A stretch of 64,000 nt of DNA from the NCBI RefSeq assembly GCF_002104515.1, contig NZ_NBOE01000013.1, positions 62,001-126,000 of the forward strand. The letters run 5' to 3'. The DNA comes from Colwellia polaris. GTDB lineage: Bacteria > Pseudomonadota > Gammaproteobacteria > Enterobacterales > Alteromonadaceae. The notes under the pieces were generated by a model. That model was not told the origin of the DNA. It did no database searches and was given only the letters and a program-made list of their open reading frames with translations. The position numbers and the translations under genes were made by a program. This document shows positions 46,682-54,542 of the stretch, piece by piece; position 1 is the first letter of the stretch; the number at the start of each line of letters is the position of its first letter.

Positions 46682-47363
46682 ACACCACCCTAAATTTTCC
46701 TTGTTAAAAAGTTTTGTGGATGGTGATTTACCTGCTTCGCTTGCTGCAGGTATAGCAATACACGCTGACATGTGTCCAATCTGCCAACAAAAAATATCTC
46801 AGCTTACAGAACAAGTTGCCGAAGCTAGCTTTGAGCAAGACATACTAATTAAAACGCCAGTATCAGAAAGTGCTCATACGCTTGAAGCCGCACAAATGAG
46901 CTTCGATGACATTATTAGTGAAATTACAGCTTCTGATGACATCGCACCAGCAAAAGTTATAGCAAAAGAAAAATTAATAACTTTTAAAGGTATGCAGTAC
47001 TCACTTCCTAATGCGCTACGTAATATGGAGTTAGGCAGAACTGCTCAAATTGGGAAGTTATCTCGCGCTCGAGTCAATTTAGGTGAAGGGGAGATTCATA
47101 CCAATTTATTGCATATCGGCCCTGGTGGTTCAATCCCTGAGCACACCCACAAAGGCTTTGAGTTAACACTTTTGTTAGCGGGTACTTTTGCTGATGAACA
47201 AGGTGAATATGTAGCAGGTGACTTTATCATGCTAGATAAGCGACACCAGCATCAACCTGCTACAGAGCATGGTTGTCTTTGTTATACAGTGGCAAATGAT
47301 GCACTACACTTTACCCAAGGGATTAATAAATTACTAAACCCTATTGGTGCTTTTATTTACTAA
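46674..47363 (+). CDS. chrR: ChrR-type zinc anti-sigma factor with cupin domain
   Basis: 229 residues. The N-terminal anti-sigma domain has His5, His30, Cys34 and Cys37 (HADMCPIC), offset by one from the zinc ligands His6/His31/Cys35/Cys38 of Rhodobacter ChrR. The C-terminal cupin (about 105-229) has HTHKGFELTLL and, later, RHQHQP as the second metal site. In Rhodobacter, singlet oxygen triggers release of the sigma factor through this protein. Directly follows the sigma gene and shares its transcript. Confidence 0.92.
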   Translation: MIKHHPKFSLLKSFVDGDLPASLAAGIAIHADMCPICQQKISQLTEQVAEASFEQDILIKTPVSESAHTLEAAQMSFDDIISEITASDDIAPAKVIAKEKLITFKGMQYSLPNALRNMELGRTAQIGKLSRARVNLGEGEIHTNLLHIGPGGSIPEHTHKGFELTLLLAGTFADEQGEYVAGDFIMLDKRHQHQPATEHGCLCYTVANDALHFTQGINKLLNPIGAFIY

Positions 47364-47374
47364 TAGAGATTGCT

Positions 47375-48334
47375 ATGTATAAAGAATTTGGCAAAGAAGA
47401 TGTTATTGTCGGCATAAGTGCCTGTTTAATCGGTGAGAAGGTAAGGTTTGATGCCAGCAACAAGCCGTCTAACTTTTGTAATAAAGAATTAGGGCAGCAT
47501 GTAACTTATAAAGCTTATTGCCCTGAAGTTGCAGTAGGTATGCCTATACCACGTCCCACTATTCGCTTGATTAAAGACGAACAAATGATCAAGGTTTCTC
47601 GGCCCGACGGGTCTGGAGATGTTACAGCGGCGATCAAAGCTTACGGAAAAAAAATAGCATCACTCTCACAGAACCTGAGTGGTTATGTTTTTTGTGCTAA
47701 AAGTCCAAGCTGTGGTATGGAGCGTGTAAAAGTTTATTCGCCCAGCGGTGATCCTTTACAAGCTCATGGTATTGGTGTTTTCTCTCGAGAAATAATGAAA
47801 GCCAACCCGTTATTGCCTTGTGAAGAAAATGGCCGTTTAAACGATCCTATTCTGAGAGAGAACTTTGTTGCTCGAGTTTATACTTATCGTCACTGGCTGT
47901 CGGTAGTTGAGTCTGGCGTAAGTAAGCATAAACTTACGAGTTTTCATGCCCAATATAAATACACACTAATGAGTCATGATCTTGTTGCGTATAAGCAGCT
48001 AGGACGTTTATTGGCCAGTGCAGATATTGCGCTAGAAGATATGGCTGAGCAATATATAGCGGGGCTAATGACTGCTTTAAAACGGGTAGCAACACGGAAA
48101 AATCATGCGAATACACTTTCTCATATTCAAGGTTACTTCTCGAAATACTTAAATAAAGATCAACGCAAAGAACTATCACAACAAATTGATGCTTATCGTG
48201 AGGGATTAATGCCTTTAATGGTGCCTTTAACGCTGATAAATCATTACTTATTGGGGCATCCTAACGATTACTTAGCTCAACAAGCTTACCTAAACCCATA
48301 TCCTGAGTCGTTAAAATTAAGATACGGCTATTAA
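47375..48334 (+). CDS. DUF523-DUF1722 (YbgA-like) protein
   Basis: 319 residues: DUF523 (about 1-155; GISACLIGEKVRFDASNKPS, CPEVAVGMPIPRPTIRL, CAKSPSCGMERV) with several Cys that could bind a metal cluster, then DUF1722 (about 185-310; LTSFHAQYKYTLMSHD). E. coli ybgA is adjacent to phrB, and here the photolyase gene follows 20 bases later. Biochemical function unknown. Confidence 0.88.
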   Translation: MYKEFGKEDVIVGISACLIGEKVRFDASNKPSNFCNKELGQHVTYKAYCPEVAVGMPIPRPTIRLIKDEQMIKVSRPDGSGDVTAAIKAYGKKIASLSQNLSGYVFCAKSPSCGMERVKVYSPSGDPLQAHGIGVFSREIMKANPLLPCEENGRLNDPILRENFVARVYTYRHWLSVVESGVSKHKLTSFHAQYKYTLMSHDLVAYKQLGRLLASADIALEDMAEQYIAGLMTALKRVATRKNHANTLSHIQGYFSKYLNKDQRKELSQQIDAYREGLMPLMVPLTLINHYLLGHPNDYLAQQAYLNPYPESLKLRYGY

Positions 48335-48354
48335 ACCCAATTAATTATTAAGGA

Positions 48355-49758
48355 ATGTCCTTGTTACTTTGGTTTCGCAACGATATTAGAATTCACGATA
48401 ATCCAGCCTTAGATTATTTCCTCCAGCAACATCAAAGCTCGGAAATGGCTAAGGCCATTTTTTTTGTCAGTGAAAAACAATGGCTAGCTCATGATTGGTC
48501 AGCGATTAAAATTGATTTTATCAAGCGTCATGTTAATGCATTAGCAGAGCAGTTGTTATCATTAAATATTACCTTAGAAGTTGTACATTGTGATGATTTT
48601 TCAGCGCAAACTTCTTACTTAAAGCAATATTGCCAACAGCATAATATTACTGAAGTTATTGCTAACCAAGAAATAGAATTTAATGAGCAACAGCGTGACG
48701 CGGCGTGTATTGCCCAAGGCGTTCCGTTACGCATGTTTGAAAGTGATGTCATTGTAAAAAAAGGACAAGTACTCAATAAAACTAATGAAATGTATAAGGT
48801 GTTTACACCCTATAAACGTGCATGGCTAAGTTATGTTAAACAACACGGTTTTTCCTATTTAGGTAAACCTAGCTCGGTACTTTCAGCAAGTCAGATTGAA
48901 GAAAAAAAGCAAAATCTTGTAGCGCCATTAGACTGTGTTGGCACGTCAGATTCTTGGCCGTTAGCTGAACAAGTCGAGCAACAGGTTATTCCTGATTTTT
49001 ATCAATATAAAGTCGCAAACTATGCTAATAAACGTGACTTTCCTGCGATAAAAGCAACCTCTGGTTTATCTCCTTATTTAGCCATAGGTGCCATTAGCCC
49101 TCGTTATTTACTTATGCTTTTTCTGCAACGATTTCCCGATATTCTAGTGGCTTCAGACAGTGAAGAATTTACTTGGTTAAATGAATTAATTTGGCGAGAA
49201 TTTTACCGAAATTTAATTTTCCACCGACAAGATTTATCTAAGCATGCCTGCTTCAATCCTAAGTATAGCGCAGTGAAATGGCCGAATAATAAAACCTTAT
49301 TTGCTCAATGGTGCGAAGGTAAAACGGGTTACCCTTTGGTTGATGCGGCAATGAGACAGCTAAATCAAACCGGCTGGATGCATAATCGATTGCGCATGGT
49401 GGTGGCGAGTTTTCTAACAAAGCACTTATTAATTGATTGGCGCTGGGGAGAGAAATACTTTATGCAGCAGTTAATTGATGGTGACCTAGCTGCTAATAAT
49501 GGCGGTTGGCAATGGGCGGCAAGTACCGGCTGTGATGCTCAACCTTATTTTCGAGTCTTTAACCCGATCAGACAAAGCGAAAGATTTGATCCAAAAGGTG
49601 AGTTTATACGTAAATTTATACCAGAGCTGGCGCAATTGCCTGATAAAGAAATACATTTTCCGCATAAACATATTGCAAAAGAAAGGTTATCAATTTACTG
49701 GCCAGCAATAGTTGAGCATAAACAAGCAAGGTTAGCGGCACTTGATTTTTATCGGTAA
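48355..49758 (+). CDS. phrB: Deoxyribodipyrimidine photolyase (class I CPD photolyase-like)
   Basis: Light-driven repair of pyrimidine dimers. 467 residues: antenna-binding Rossmann domain (LLWFRNDIRIHDNPAL) and FAD-binding helical domain with WREFYRNLIFHRQD, WCEGKTGYPLVDAAMRQLN, GWMHNRLRMVVASFLTKHL, WRWGEKYFMQQLIDGDLAAN and NNGGWQWAASTGCDAQPYF, all typical. The start could also be the TTG at 48361, where AAGGA has better spacing than for the ATG at 48355. Placed in the sigma-factor operon, which fits a light/singlet-oxygen response. Confidence 0.93.
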   Translation: MSLLLWFRNDIRIHDNPALDYFLQQHQSSEMAKAIFFVSEKQWLAHDWSAIKIDFIKRHVNALAEQLLSLNITLEVVHCDDFSAQTSYLKQYCQQHNITEVIANQEIEFNEQQRDAACIAQGVPLRMFESDVIVKKGQVLNKTNEMYKVFTPYKRAWLSYVKQHGFSYLGKPSSVLSASQIEEKKQNLVAPLDCVGTSDSWPLAEQVEQQVIPDFYQYKVANYANKRDFPAIKATSGLSPYLAIGAISPRYLLMLFLQRFPDILVASDSEEFTWLNELIWREFYRNLIFHRQDLSKHACFNPKYSAVKWPNNKTLFAQWCEGKTGYPLVDAAMRQLNQTGWMHNRLRMVVASFLTKHLLIDWRWGEKYFMQQLIDGDLAANNGGWQWAASTGCDAQPYFRVFNPIRQSERFDPKGEFIRKFIPELAQLPDKEIHFPHKHIAKERLSIYWPAIVEHKQARLAALDFYR

Positions 49759-49866
49759 TAATCGTCATTTAAATAGGTATAACAGGTAACCCATTTTAGC
49801 CTTGTTTAGCGTCCAAAAACTATCTACTGAATTTAAGTAGATTCGTCGAAACTATGAAGAGTGTTT

Positions 49867-50343
49867 ATGTCAAATAATAAAGCTATGCGTGTTAATGAGT
49901 TATCTGCTCATGGTCAAAGTTTAGCCTGGTTGGTTAAGTTTGTGGATATTTATCAACAATTATCAATCGACAACTTACAGTTACTCAACGAGGTTTATCA
50001 TCGCGATATTATTTTTATAGATCCACTACATCAGTTGTCGGGTATTGAACAATTTAATCACTATTTTAACCAACTCTATCAAAACCTTAATTATTGCAAT
50101 TTTTATATTGAGCACGTATTGGTAGATGGAGAAGAAGCCACTATTTATTGGCAAATGAACTACCAACATCCACGTTTAAACTCAGGTAAGGTGGTCAGTG
50201 TGCAAGGCAGTTCTCATTTAAAAGGTGTTGAAGACAAAGTTATTTATCATCGAGATTACCTAGATTTAGGTGCGATGCTTTATGAACAGTTACCTTTATT
50301 TGGTCGCATTATTCGTTGGTTTAAAAATAAGGCAGTATCGTAA
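49867..50343 (+). CDS. NTF2/SnoaL-like protein
   Basis: 158 residues from the ATG at 49867 (AAGAG upstream; an in-frame GTG at 49861 is less likely). One cone-shaped SnoaL/NTF2-type domain: YHRDIIFIDPLHQLSG, FYIEHVLVDGEEATIYWQMN, and YLDLGAMLYEQLPLFG near the end. Probably a small-molecule binding or isomerase-like fold. First of a five-gene set running to 54446; the SDR starts in a TAATG overlap. The 108-base spacer from phrB has a 7-bp dyad (49822-49842) but no promoter match. Confidence 0.75.
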   Translation: MSNNKAMRVNELSAHGQSLAWLVKFVDIYQQLSIDNLQLLNEVYHRDIIFIDPLHQLSGIEQFNHYFNQLYQNLNYCNFYIEHVLVDGEEATIYWQMNYQHPRLNSGKVVSVQGSSHLKGVEDKVIYHRDYLDLGAMLYEQLPLFGRIIRWFKNKAVS

Positions 50344-51101
50344 TGAGCAGACAAAAGACAGTGCTTATTACAGGCGCAACGTCAGGTATAGGCGAATCAT
50401 TGTTGCAGCAATATTTAGCTCATGATTATCAAGTAATTGCCTGTGGTCGAAATGAGCAGAAGCTAAAACAATTATCAAACCTGCATCATAATATTATTCC
50501 ACTGGCTTTTGATGTTACAAATACCGAGCAAATTTGTCAGGCAGCAAGTCAGCTTAGCGAGATAAAGCATATTGATATCTTAATGTTAAATGCTGGCGAT
50601 TGTCGTTATATTGACGATGCCAAAGCATTTGACGGTGCACTTTTTTCTAGCGTTATTGCCACCAACTTACAATGCTTAGGCCACCTGTTAGAGAATTTTT
50701 TGCCTAAAATTCCTCAGGGTGGAAAAGTGGTTTTCATTAGTTCTAGTGCCACTATATTACCTTTTCCTCGTGCTGAAGCTTATGGCGCTTCTAAAGCGGG
50801 AGTTGACTATTTAGCGAATAGTTTACGTTTAGATTTAAAAGCAGAAAACATAGCCGTTACTTTAGTGCACCCAGGATTTATAAAAACACCATTAACAGAT
50901 AAAAATGATTTTCCTATGCCATTTTTACTCACCAGTGAACAAGCCGCTAAAAGAATTTATCAAGGAGTTGAAGTAGGTAAATCGTATTTGCAATTCCCTA
51001 AACGCTTAACTTTAATTATGAAGTTAATTGCATTGCTGCCAACGTTTGTTTGGCAGAGTATGGCTTTAAAAAATAACAATAATGTAAAGGATAACAACTG
51101 A
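50343..51101 (+). CDS. Short-chain dehydrogenase/reductase
   Basis: 252 residues: GATSGIGESLLQQYL for the cofactor, MLNAGDCRYID for the NNAG motif, SSSATILPFPRAEAYGASKAG with the catalytic Ser, Tyr and Lys (YGASK). A C-terminal hydrophobic segment (LTLIMKLIALLPTF) may touch the membrane. Overlaps both neighbours by one or four bases, so it is tightly coupled in the NTF2-SDR-FAD-DUF1365-CFA set, a known partner set of RpoE/ChrR systems. Confidence 0.87.
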   Translation: MSRQKTVLITGATSGIGESLLQQYLAHDYQVIACGRNEQKLKQLSNLHHNIIPLAFDVTNTEQICQAASQLSEIKHIDILMLNAGDCRYIDDAKAFDGALFSSVIATNLQCLGHLLENFLPKIPQGGKVVFISSSATILPFPRAEAYGASKAGVDYLANSLRLDLKAENIAVTLVHPGFIKTPLTDKNDFPMPFLLTSEQAAKRIYQGVEVGKSYLQFPKRLTLIMKLIALLPTFVWQSMALKNNNNVKDNN

Positions 51102-52384
51102 TGAAACGTATTGCCGTTATTGGCTCAGGAGTTTCAGGTCTAACCGCCGCCTATTTGCTGTCGAAAAAGCATCAAGTGAGTGTTTTTGAAAAGTCTGCCA
51201 ATATTGGTGGCCATACGGCAACTGTTGATGTTGAGTTGGCCGGACAACATTATGCTATTGATACCGGCTTTATCGTTTTTAATAATAAAACTTATCCAAA
51301 CTACTTAGCACTTCTTAATGAAATAGGCATAGGTAAACAAGAAACCGAAATGAGCTTTTCAGTACATAACTCAGATTCGGGCATGGAATATAACGGCCAT
51401 AACTTAAATACATTGTTTGCTCAACGTCGCAATATATTTAACCCTAAATTTTGGTTGTTAGTAAAAGAAATTCTGAGATTTAATAAGCTGTGTAAGCAAA
51501 GTTATCATGCTAAAAATTATGATAAAAGCTTAACATTAGGGGATTTTTTAGAAGAAAATAATTTTGGTTATTACTTTGCTGAGCATTATATTTTACCTAT
51601 GGGCGCGGCTATTTGGTCTAGTTCACTGGGGCAAATGCAAGCGTTTCAATTTCATTTTTTTGTTAAGTTTTTTCATAATCATGGCTTATTAAATATAGCT
51701 GACCGCCCACAGTGGTATGTTGTGCCTGGTGGTTCTAGAAGTTATTTAGCACCGCTGTGTGAGCCATTTGCAGATAATATCCACCTAAATGCGGATATAA
51801 AAAAGATTACGAGAGAAAATAATGCAGTACAGATCTATTTTACCAATGGTGATGTGCAAACGTTTGACGAAGTCGTTATAGCCTGTCATTCAGATCAAGC
51901 ATTAGCATTATTGGGTGATGCAACTGAGCAAGAGCAAAAAATTCTCGGCGCTATTCCATACAGTGAAAACTCAGTGGTTTTGCATACCGATATTAATTTA
52001 TTGCCGAAAAGGAAAAAGGCTTGGGCAAGTTGGAATTATCAGTTAAATGGTAATAGAGCTAAGCCTGCTAGTGTGACTTACAATATGAATATCTTACAAG
52101 GTTTAAGCTCAGATGATACTTTTTGTGTCACCTTGAATCAGCGAGAAGATATTGAGCAAAGTAAAATTTTACGTGAGTTTATTTATCATCATCCGGTTTT
52201 TTCTACAGAATCTATAAATGCTCAACAAAAACGCTTGGAAATATGCGGACATCAACACACACATTTTGCTGGGGCATATTGGTATAGTGGCTTTCATGAA
52301 GATGGCGTTAGAAGCGGTGTAGATGTTGCTCAACGTTTTGACTGTTTTTTACAGCCTTTAGCTTCAAATCACGCTAATGACTGA
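51101..52384 (+). CDS. FAD-dependent oxidoreductase (amine-oxidase-like)
   Basis: 427 residues. Rossmann start RIAVIGSGVSGLTAAYLLSK, FEKSANIGGHTATVD, and DTGFIVFNNKTYPNYLALL resemble the flavoproteins that sit beside CFA-synthase genes in bacteria. C-terminal FAD contacts include GAYWYSGFHEDGVRSGVDVA. Substrate unknown; oxidation or desaturation of a modified fatty acyl chain is suggested only by the gene set (see the finding on this cluster). It overlaps the DUF1365 gene by eight bases. Confidence 0.85.
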   Translation: MKRIAVIGSGVSGLTAAYLLSKKHQVSVFEKSANIGGHTATVDVELAGQHYAIDTGFIVFNNKTYPNYLALLNEIGIGKQETEMSFSVHNSDSGMEYNGHNLNTLFAQRRNIFNPKFWLLVKEILRFNKLCKQSYHAKNYDKSLTLGDFLEENNFGYYFAEHYILPMGAAIWSSSLGQMQAFQFHFFVKFFHNHGLLNIADRPQWYVVPGGSRSYLAPLCEPFADNIHLNADIKKITRENNAVQIYFTNGDVQTFDEVVIACHSDQALALLGDATEQEQKILGAIPYSENSVVLHTDINLLPKRKKAWASWNYQLNGNRAKPASVTYNMNILQGLSSDDTFCVTLNQREDIEQSKILREFIYHHPVFSTESINAQQKRLEICGHQHTHFAGAYWYSGFHEDGVRSGVDVAQRFDCFLQPLASNHAND

Positions 52385-53195
52385 TCTTTCAACATTAAGT
52401 CACATTTATCGCGGACAAATTAGGCATAGGCGCCATACCCCAAAGTCGCATAGTTTTAGTTATAAGCTTTATATGCTTGCGTTAGATGTTGACGAAATGC
52501 AGGCAAAGAAAGTGCCTGGTGGAATTTTTGGTTTTTCTTGGTTCAACTTATTGAGGTTTAAAGAAAGTGATTACCTTAGAGGTGAACCAAACACACTTAA
52601 ACAACGTATAAAGAATAAGGTAGCGTCATTATCGGGTTTTGAGGATATAAGTCGCATTAGTATGCTAGTTCAGGTTAGGTGTTTAGGTATTTATTTTAGT
52701 CCAGCCAATTTTTATTTTTGTTATGACGTTAGCAACAACTGTACACAAGTGTTGGTTGAAGTAAGTAATACGCCATGGAACGAAAGGCACTATTATTTAG
52801 TCCCATTGATTAATAGCGATAAAAATAAAGCGGCAATACCGCACTCAACGAATAAGAACTTTCAGGTGTCGCCTTTTATGGATTTAAATATGTGCTATAA
52901 GTGGCGTATTAAGCCACCAACTGAGCATAGTTCAAGCTTAATGGTGCATATTGAGAATCATTTATATGATCAAGATAATACTGAAAAAATGTTTGATAAC
53001 GAGTTAAAGCAAGACAGCAAAATATTTGATGTCACGATGAATTTAACTAAAGCTGCATTTAACCGCACAGCGCTATGGAAGCTTTGGCTAAATATTCCAG
53101 TAATGACCCTAAAAATTATTCTTGGTATCTATTGGCAAGCCATGAAAATATTTTTAAAACGTATACCTTTTATTGGTTATCAAAAAAGTAAATAA
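52377..53195 (+). CDS. DUF1365 protein
   Basis: 272 residues. IYRGQIRHRRHTPKSHSF and YKLYMLALDVDE at the N-terminus, FSWFNLLRFKESDYL and VSPFMDLNMCYKWRI mark the family; VEVSNTPWNERHYYL is also usual. Function unproven; always near CFA-synthase and FAD genes in such clusters. The C-terminus has an apolar segment (WLNIPVMTLKIILGIYW) that may bind membrane. Confidence 0.87.
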   Translation: MTDLSTLSHIYRGQIRHRRHTPKSHSFSYKLYMLALDVDEMQAKKVPGGIFGFSWFNLLRFKESDYLRGEPNTLKQRIKNKVASLSGFEDISRISMLVQVRCLGIYFSPANFYFCYDVSNNCTQVLVEVSNTPWNERHYYLVPLINSDKNKAAIPHSTNKNFQVSPFMDLNMCYKWRIKPPTEHSSSLMVHIENHLYDQDNTEKMFDNELKQDSKIFDVTMNLTKAAFNRTALWKLWLNIPVMTLKIILGIYWQAMKIFLKRIPFIGYQKSK

Positions 53196-53216
53196 AAATT
53201 CTAAAACAGGAGTTTA

Positions 53217-54446
53217 GTGGTGGAACAAGTATCAGGTTTGAAAGTTAAAAAACCAGCAAGTTGGATAGAAAAACGTTGTCGTAGTTTAGTTTTCAACGTA
53301 TTTGCAAAAATTCAATATGGTCAAATTGAACTCGTTGAGCATAACCAACGTTTACTTTTCCCTGAATTTGCTGAAAACAAATCTTTACTTGGTCGTATCA
53401 ACATTCATGATAACAGTGTCTATAAAGACTTTGTTAAAGGTGGATCTATTGGTGTAGCAGAAGCCTATATCGCAGGAAAATGGAGTAGCCCTAATTTAAC
53501 CACGGTTATTCGTATATTTGCTCGTGCACAGCAAGAAGTAGACAAACTTGAAAAGCAAAAACCTTGGTTAACTAAGCTTAAATATGCGTTGTTGCATCGC
53601 GGCAACCGAAATAGTCAGTCAGGATCTAAGAAAAATATTTTGGCACATTATGATTTAGGCAATGAATTGTATACGCGCTTTCTTGACCCCGAAATGATGT
53701 ATTCTTCAGCGATATACCCAAGTCAAGAAGCCAGTTTAGCTGATGCGCAATTACATAAAATGTCGACCATTTGTCAGCGTTTAGAGTTAACGGCAAGTGA
53801 TCATTTATTGGAAATAGGGTCAGGTTGGGGCGGCTTAGCCATTTACGCTGCACAACATTATGGTTGTAAAGTAACCACCACAACTATATCTGATGCACAA
53901 TATGATTATGCTAAACAGCGTATTGAGCAACTAGGACTTACAGACAAAATAACCTTACTAAAACAAGACTACAGAGATTTAACCGGTGAATTCGACAAAC
54001 TAGTGTCAATTGAAATGATAGAAGCCGTTGGTTTTGAATATTTACCGAGTTTCTTTAAACAGTGCAATGAAAGATTAAAGCCGGGTGGAAAACTCTTGAT
54101 CCAAGCCATTACTATTGCCGATCAACGCTTTGAACACTACAAACGTAATGTCGACTTTATACAACGTTATATTTTCCCTGGCGGTTTTTTACCTTCGGTT
54201 ACTGTTTTGACCGAGAACTTAACGCAATATACTGATTTAGTTACCGAATCGGTTAATGATATAGGTTTAGATTACGCAAAAACGCTTGCTCATTGGCGCG
54301 AAGCATTTTTACAATCTTGGCCTGAATTAAAGCCATTTGGTTACGATGAAAAATTTAAGCGACTTTGGTTGTATTATTTTGCTTACTGCGAAGGGGCTTT
54401 TCTTGAGCGTTCGACTAGCACAGTACACTTAGTCGCAAGAAAATAA
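53217..54446 (+). CDS. cfa: Cyclopropane-fatty-acyl-phospholipid synthase family methyltransferase
   Basis: 409 residues. SAM site LEIGSGWGGLAIYAA near 195-210, preceded by HYDLGNELYTRFLDPEMMYSSA, typical of CFA synthases; GYE-like FEYLPSFF and PGGKLLIQAITI follow. It methylates unsaturated phospholipid acyl chains using S-adenosylmethionine; the precise product in RpoE/ChrR clusters may be cyclopropane or a furan-type acid. Starts at GTG 53217 or the next GTG 53220, with AGGAG upstream. Last gene of the set; convergent with the GGDEF-EAL gene. Confidence 0.92.
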   Translation: MVEQVSGLKVKKPASWIEKRCRSLVFNVFAKIQYGQIELVEHNQRLLFPEFAENKSLLGRINIHDNSVYKDFVKGGSIGVAEAYIAGKWSSPNLTTVIRIFARAQQEVDKLEKQKPWLTKLKYALLHRGNRNSQSGSKKNILAHYDLGNELYTRFLDPEMMYSSAIYPSQEASLADAQLHKMSTICQRLELTASDHLLEIGSGWGGLAIYAAQHYGCKVTTTTISDAQYDYAKQRIEQLGLTDKITLLKQDYRDLTGEFDKLVSIEMIEAVGFEYLPSFFKQCNERLKPGGKLLIQAITIADQRFEHYKRNVDFIQRYIFPGGFLPSVTVLTENLTQYTDLVTESVNDIGLDYAKTLAHWREAFLQSWPELKPFGYDEKFKRLWLYYFAYCEGAFLERSTSTVHLVARK

Positions 54447-54494
54447 CATCAAAAATATTGTCTTGCCCAGTATCAGTTATAAAGCGACTAAAGG

Positions 54495-54522
54495 CTGAAC
54501 AAAGCAGAAAGCCTTTGTTCAG
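54495..54522. repeat. Inverted repeat between convergent cfa and GGDEF-EAL genes
   Basis: CTGAACAAAG (54495-54504), eight bases, CTTTGTTCAG (54513-54522). It can form a 10-bp hairpin in both transcripts but has no U-tract, so terminator function is uncertain. Confidence 0.45.
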
Positions 54523-54542
54523 GTATGCTGATAGTAAAGGTA

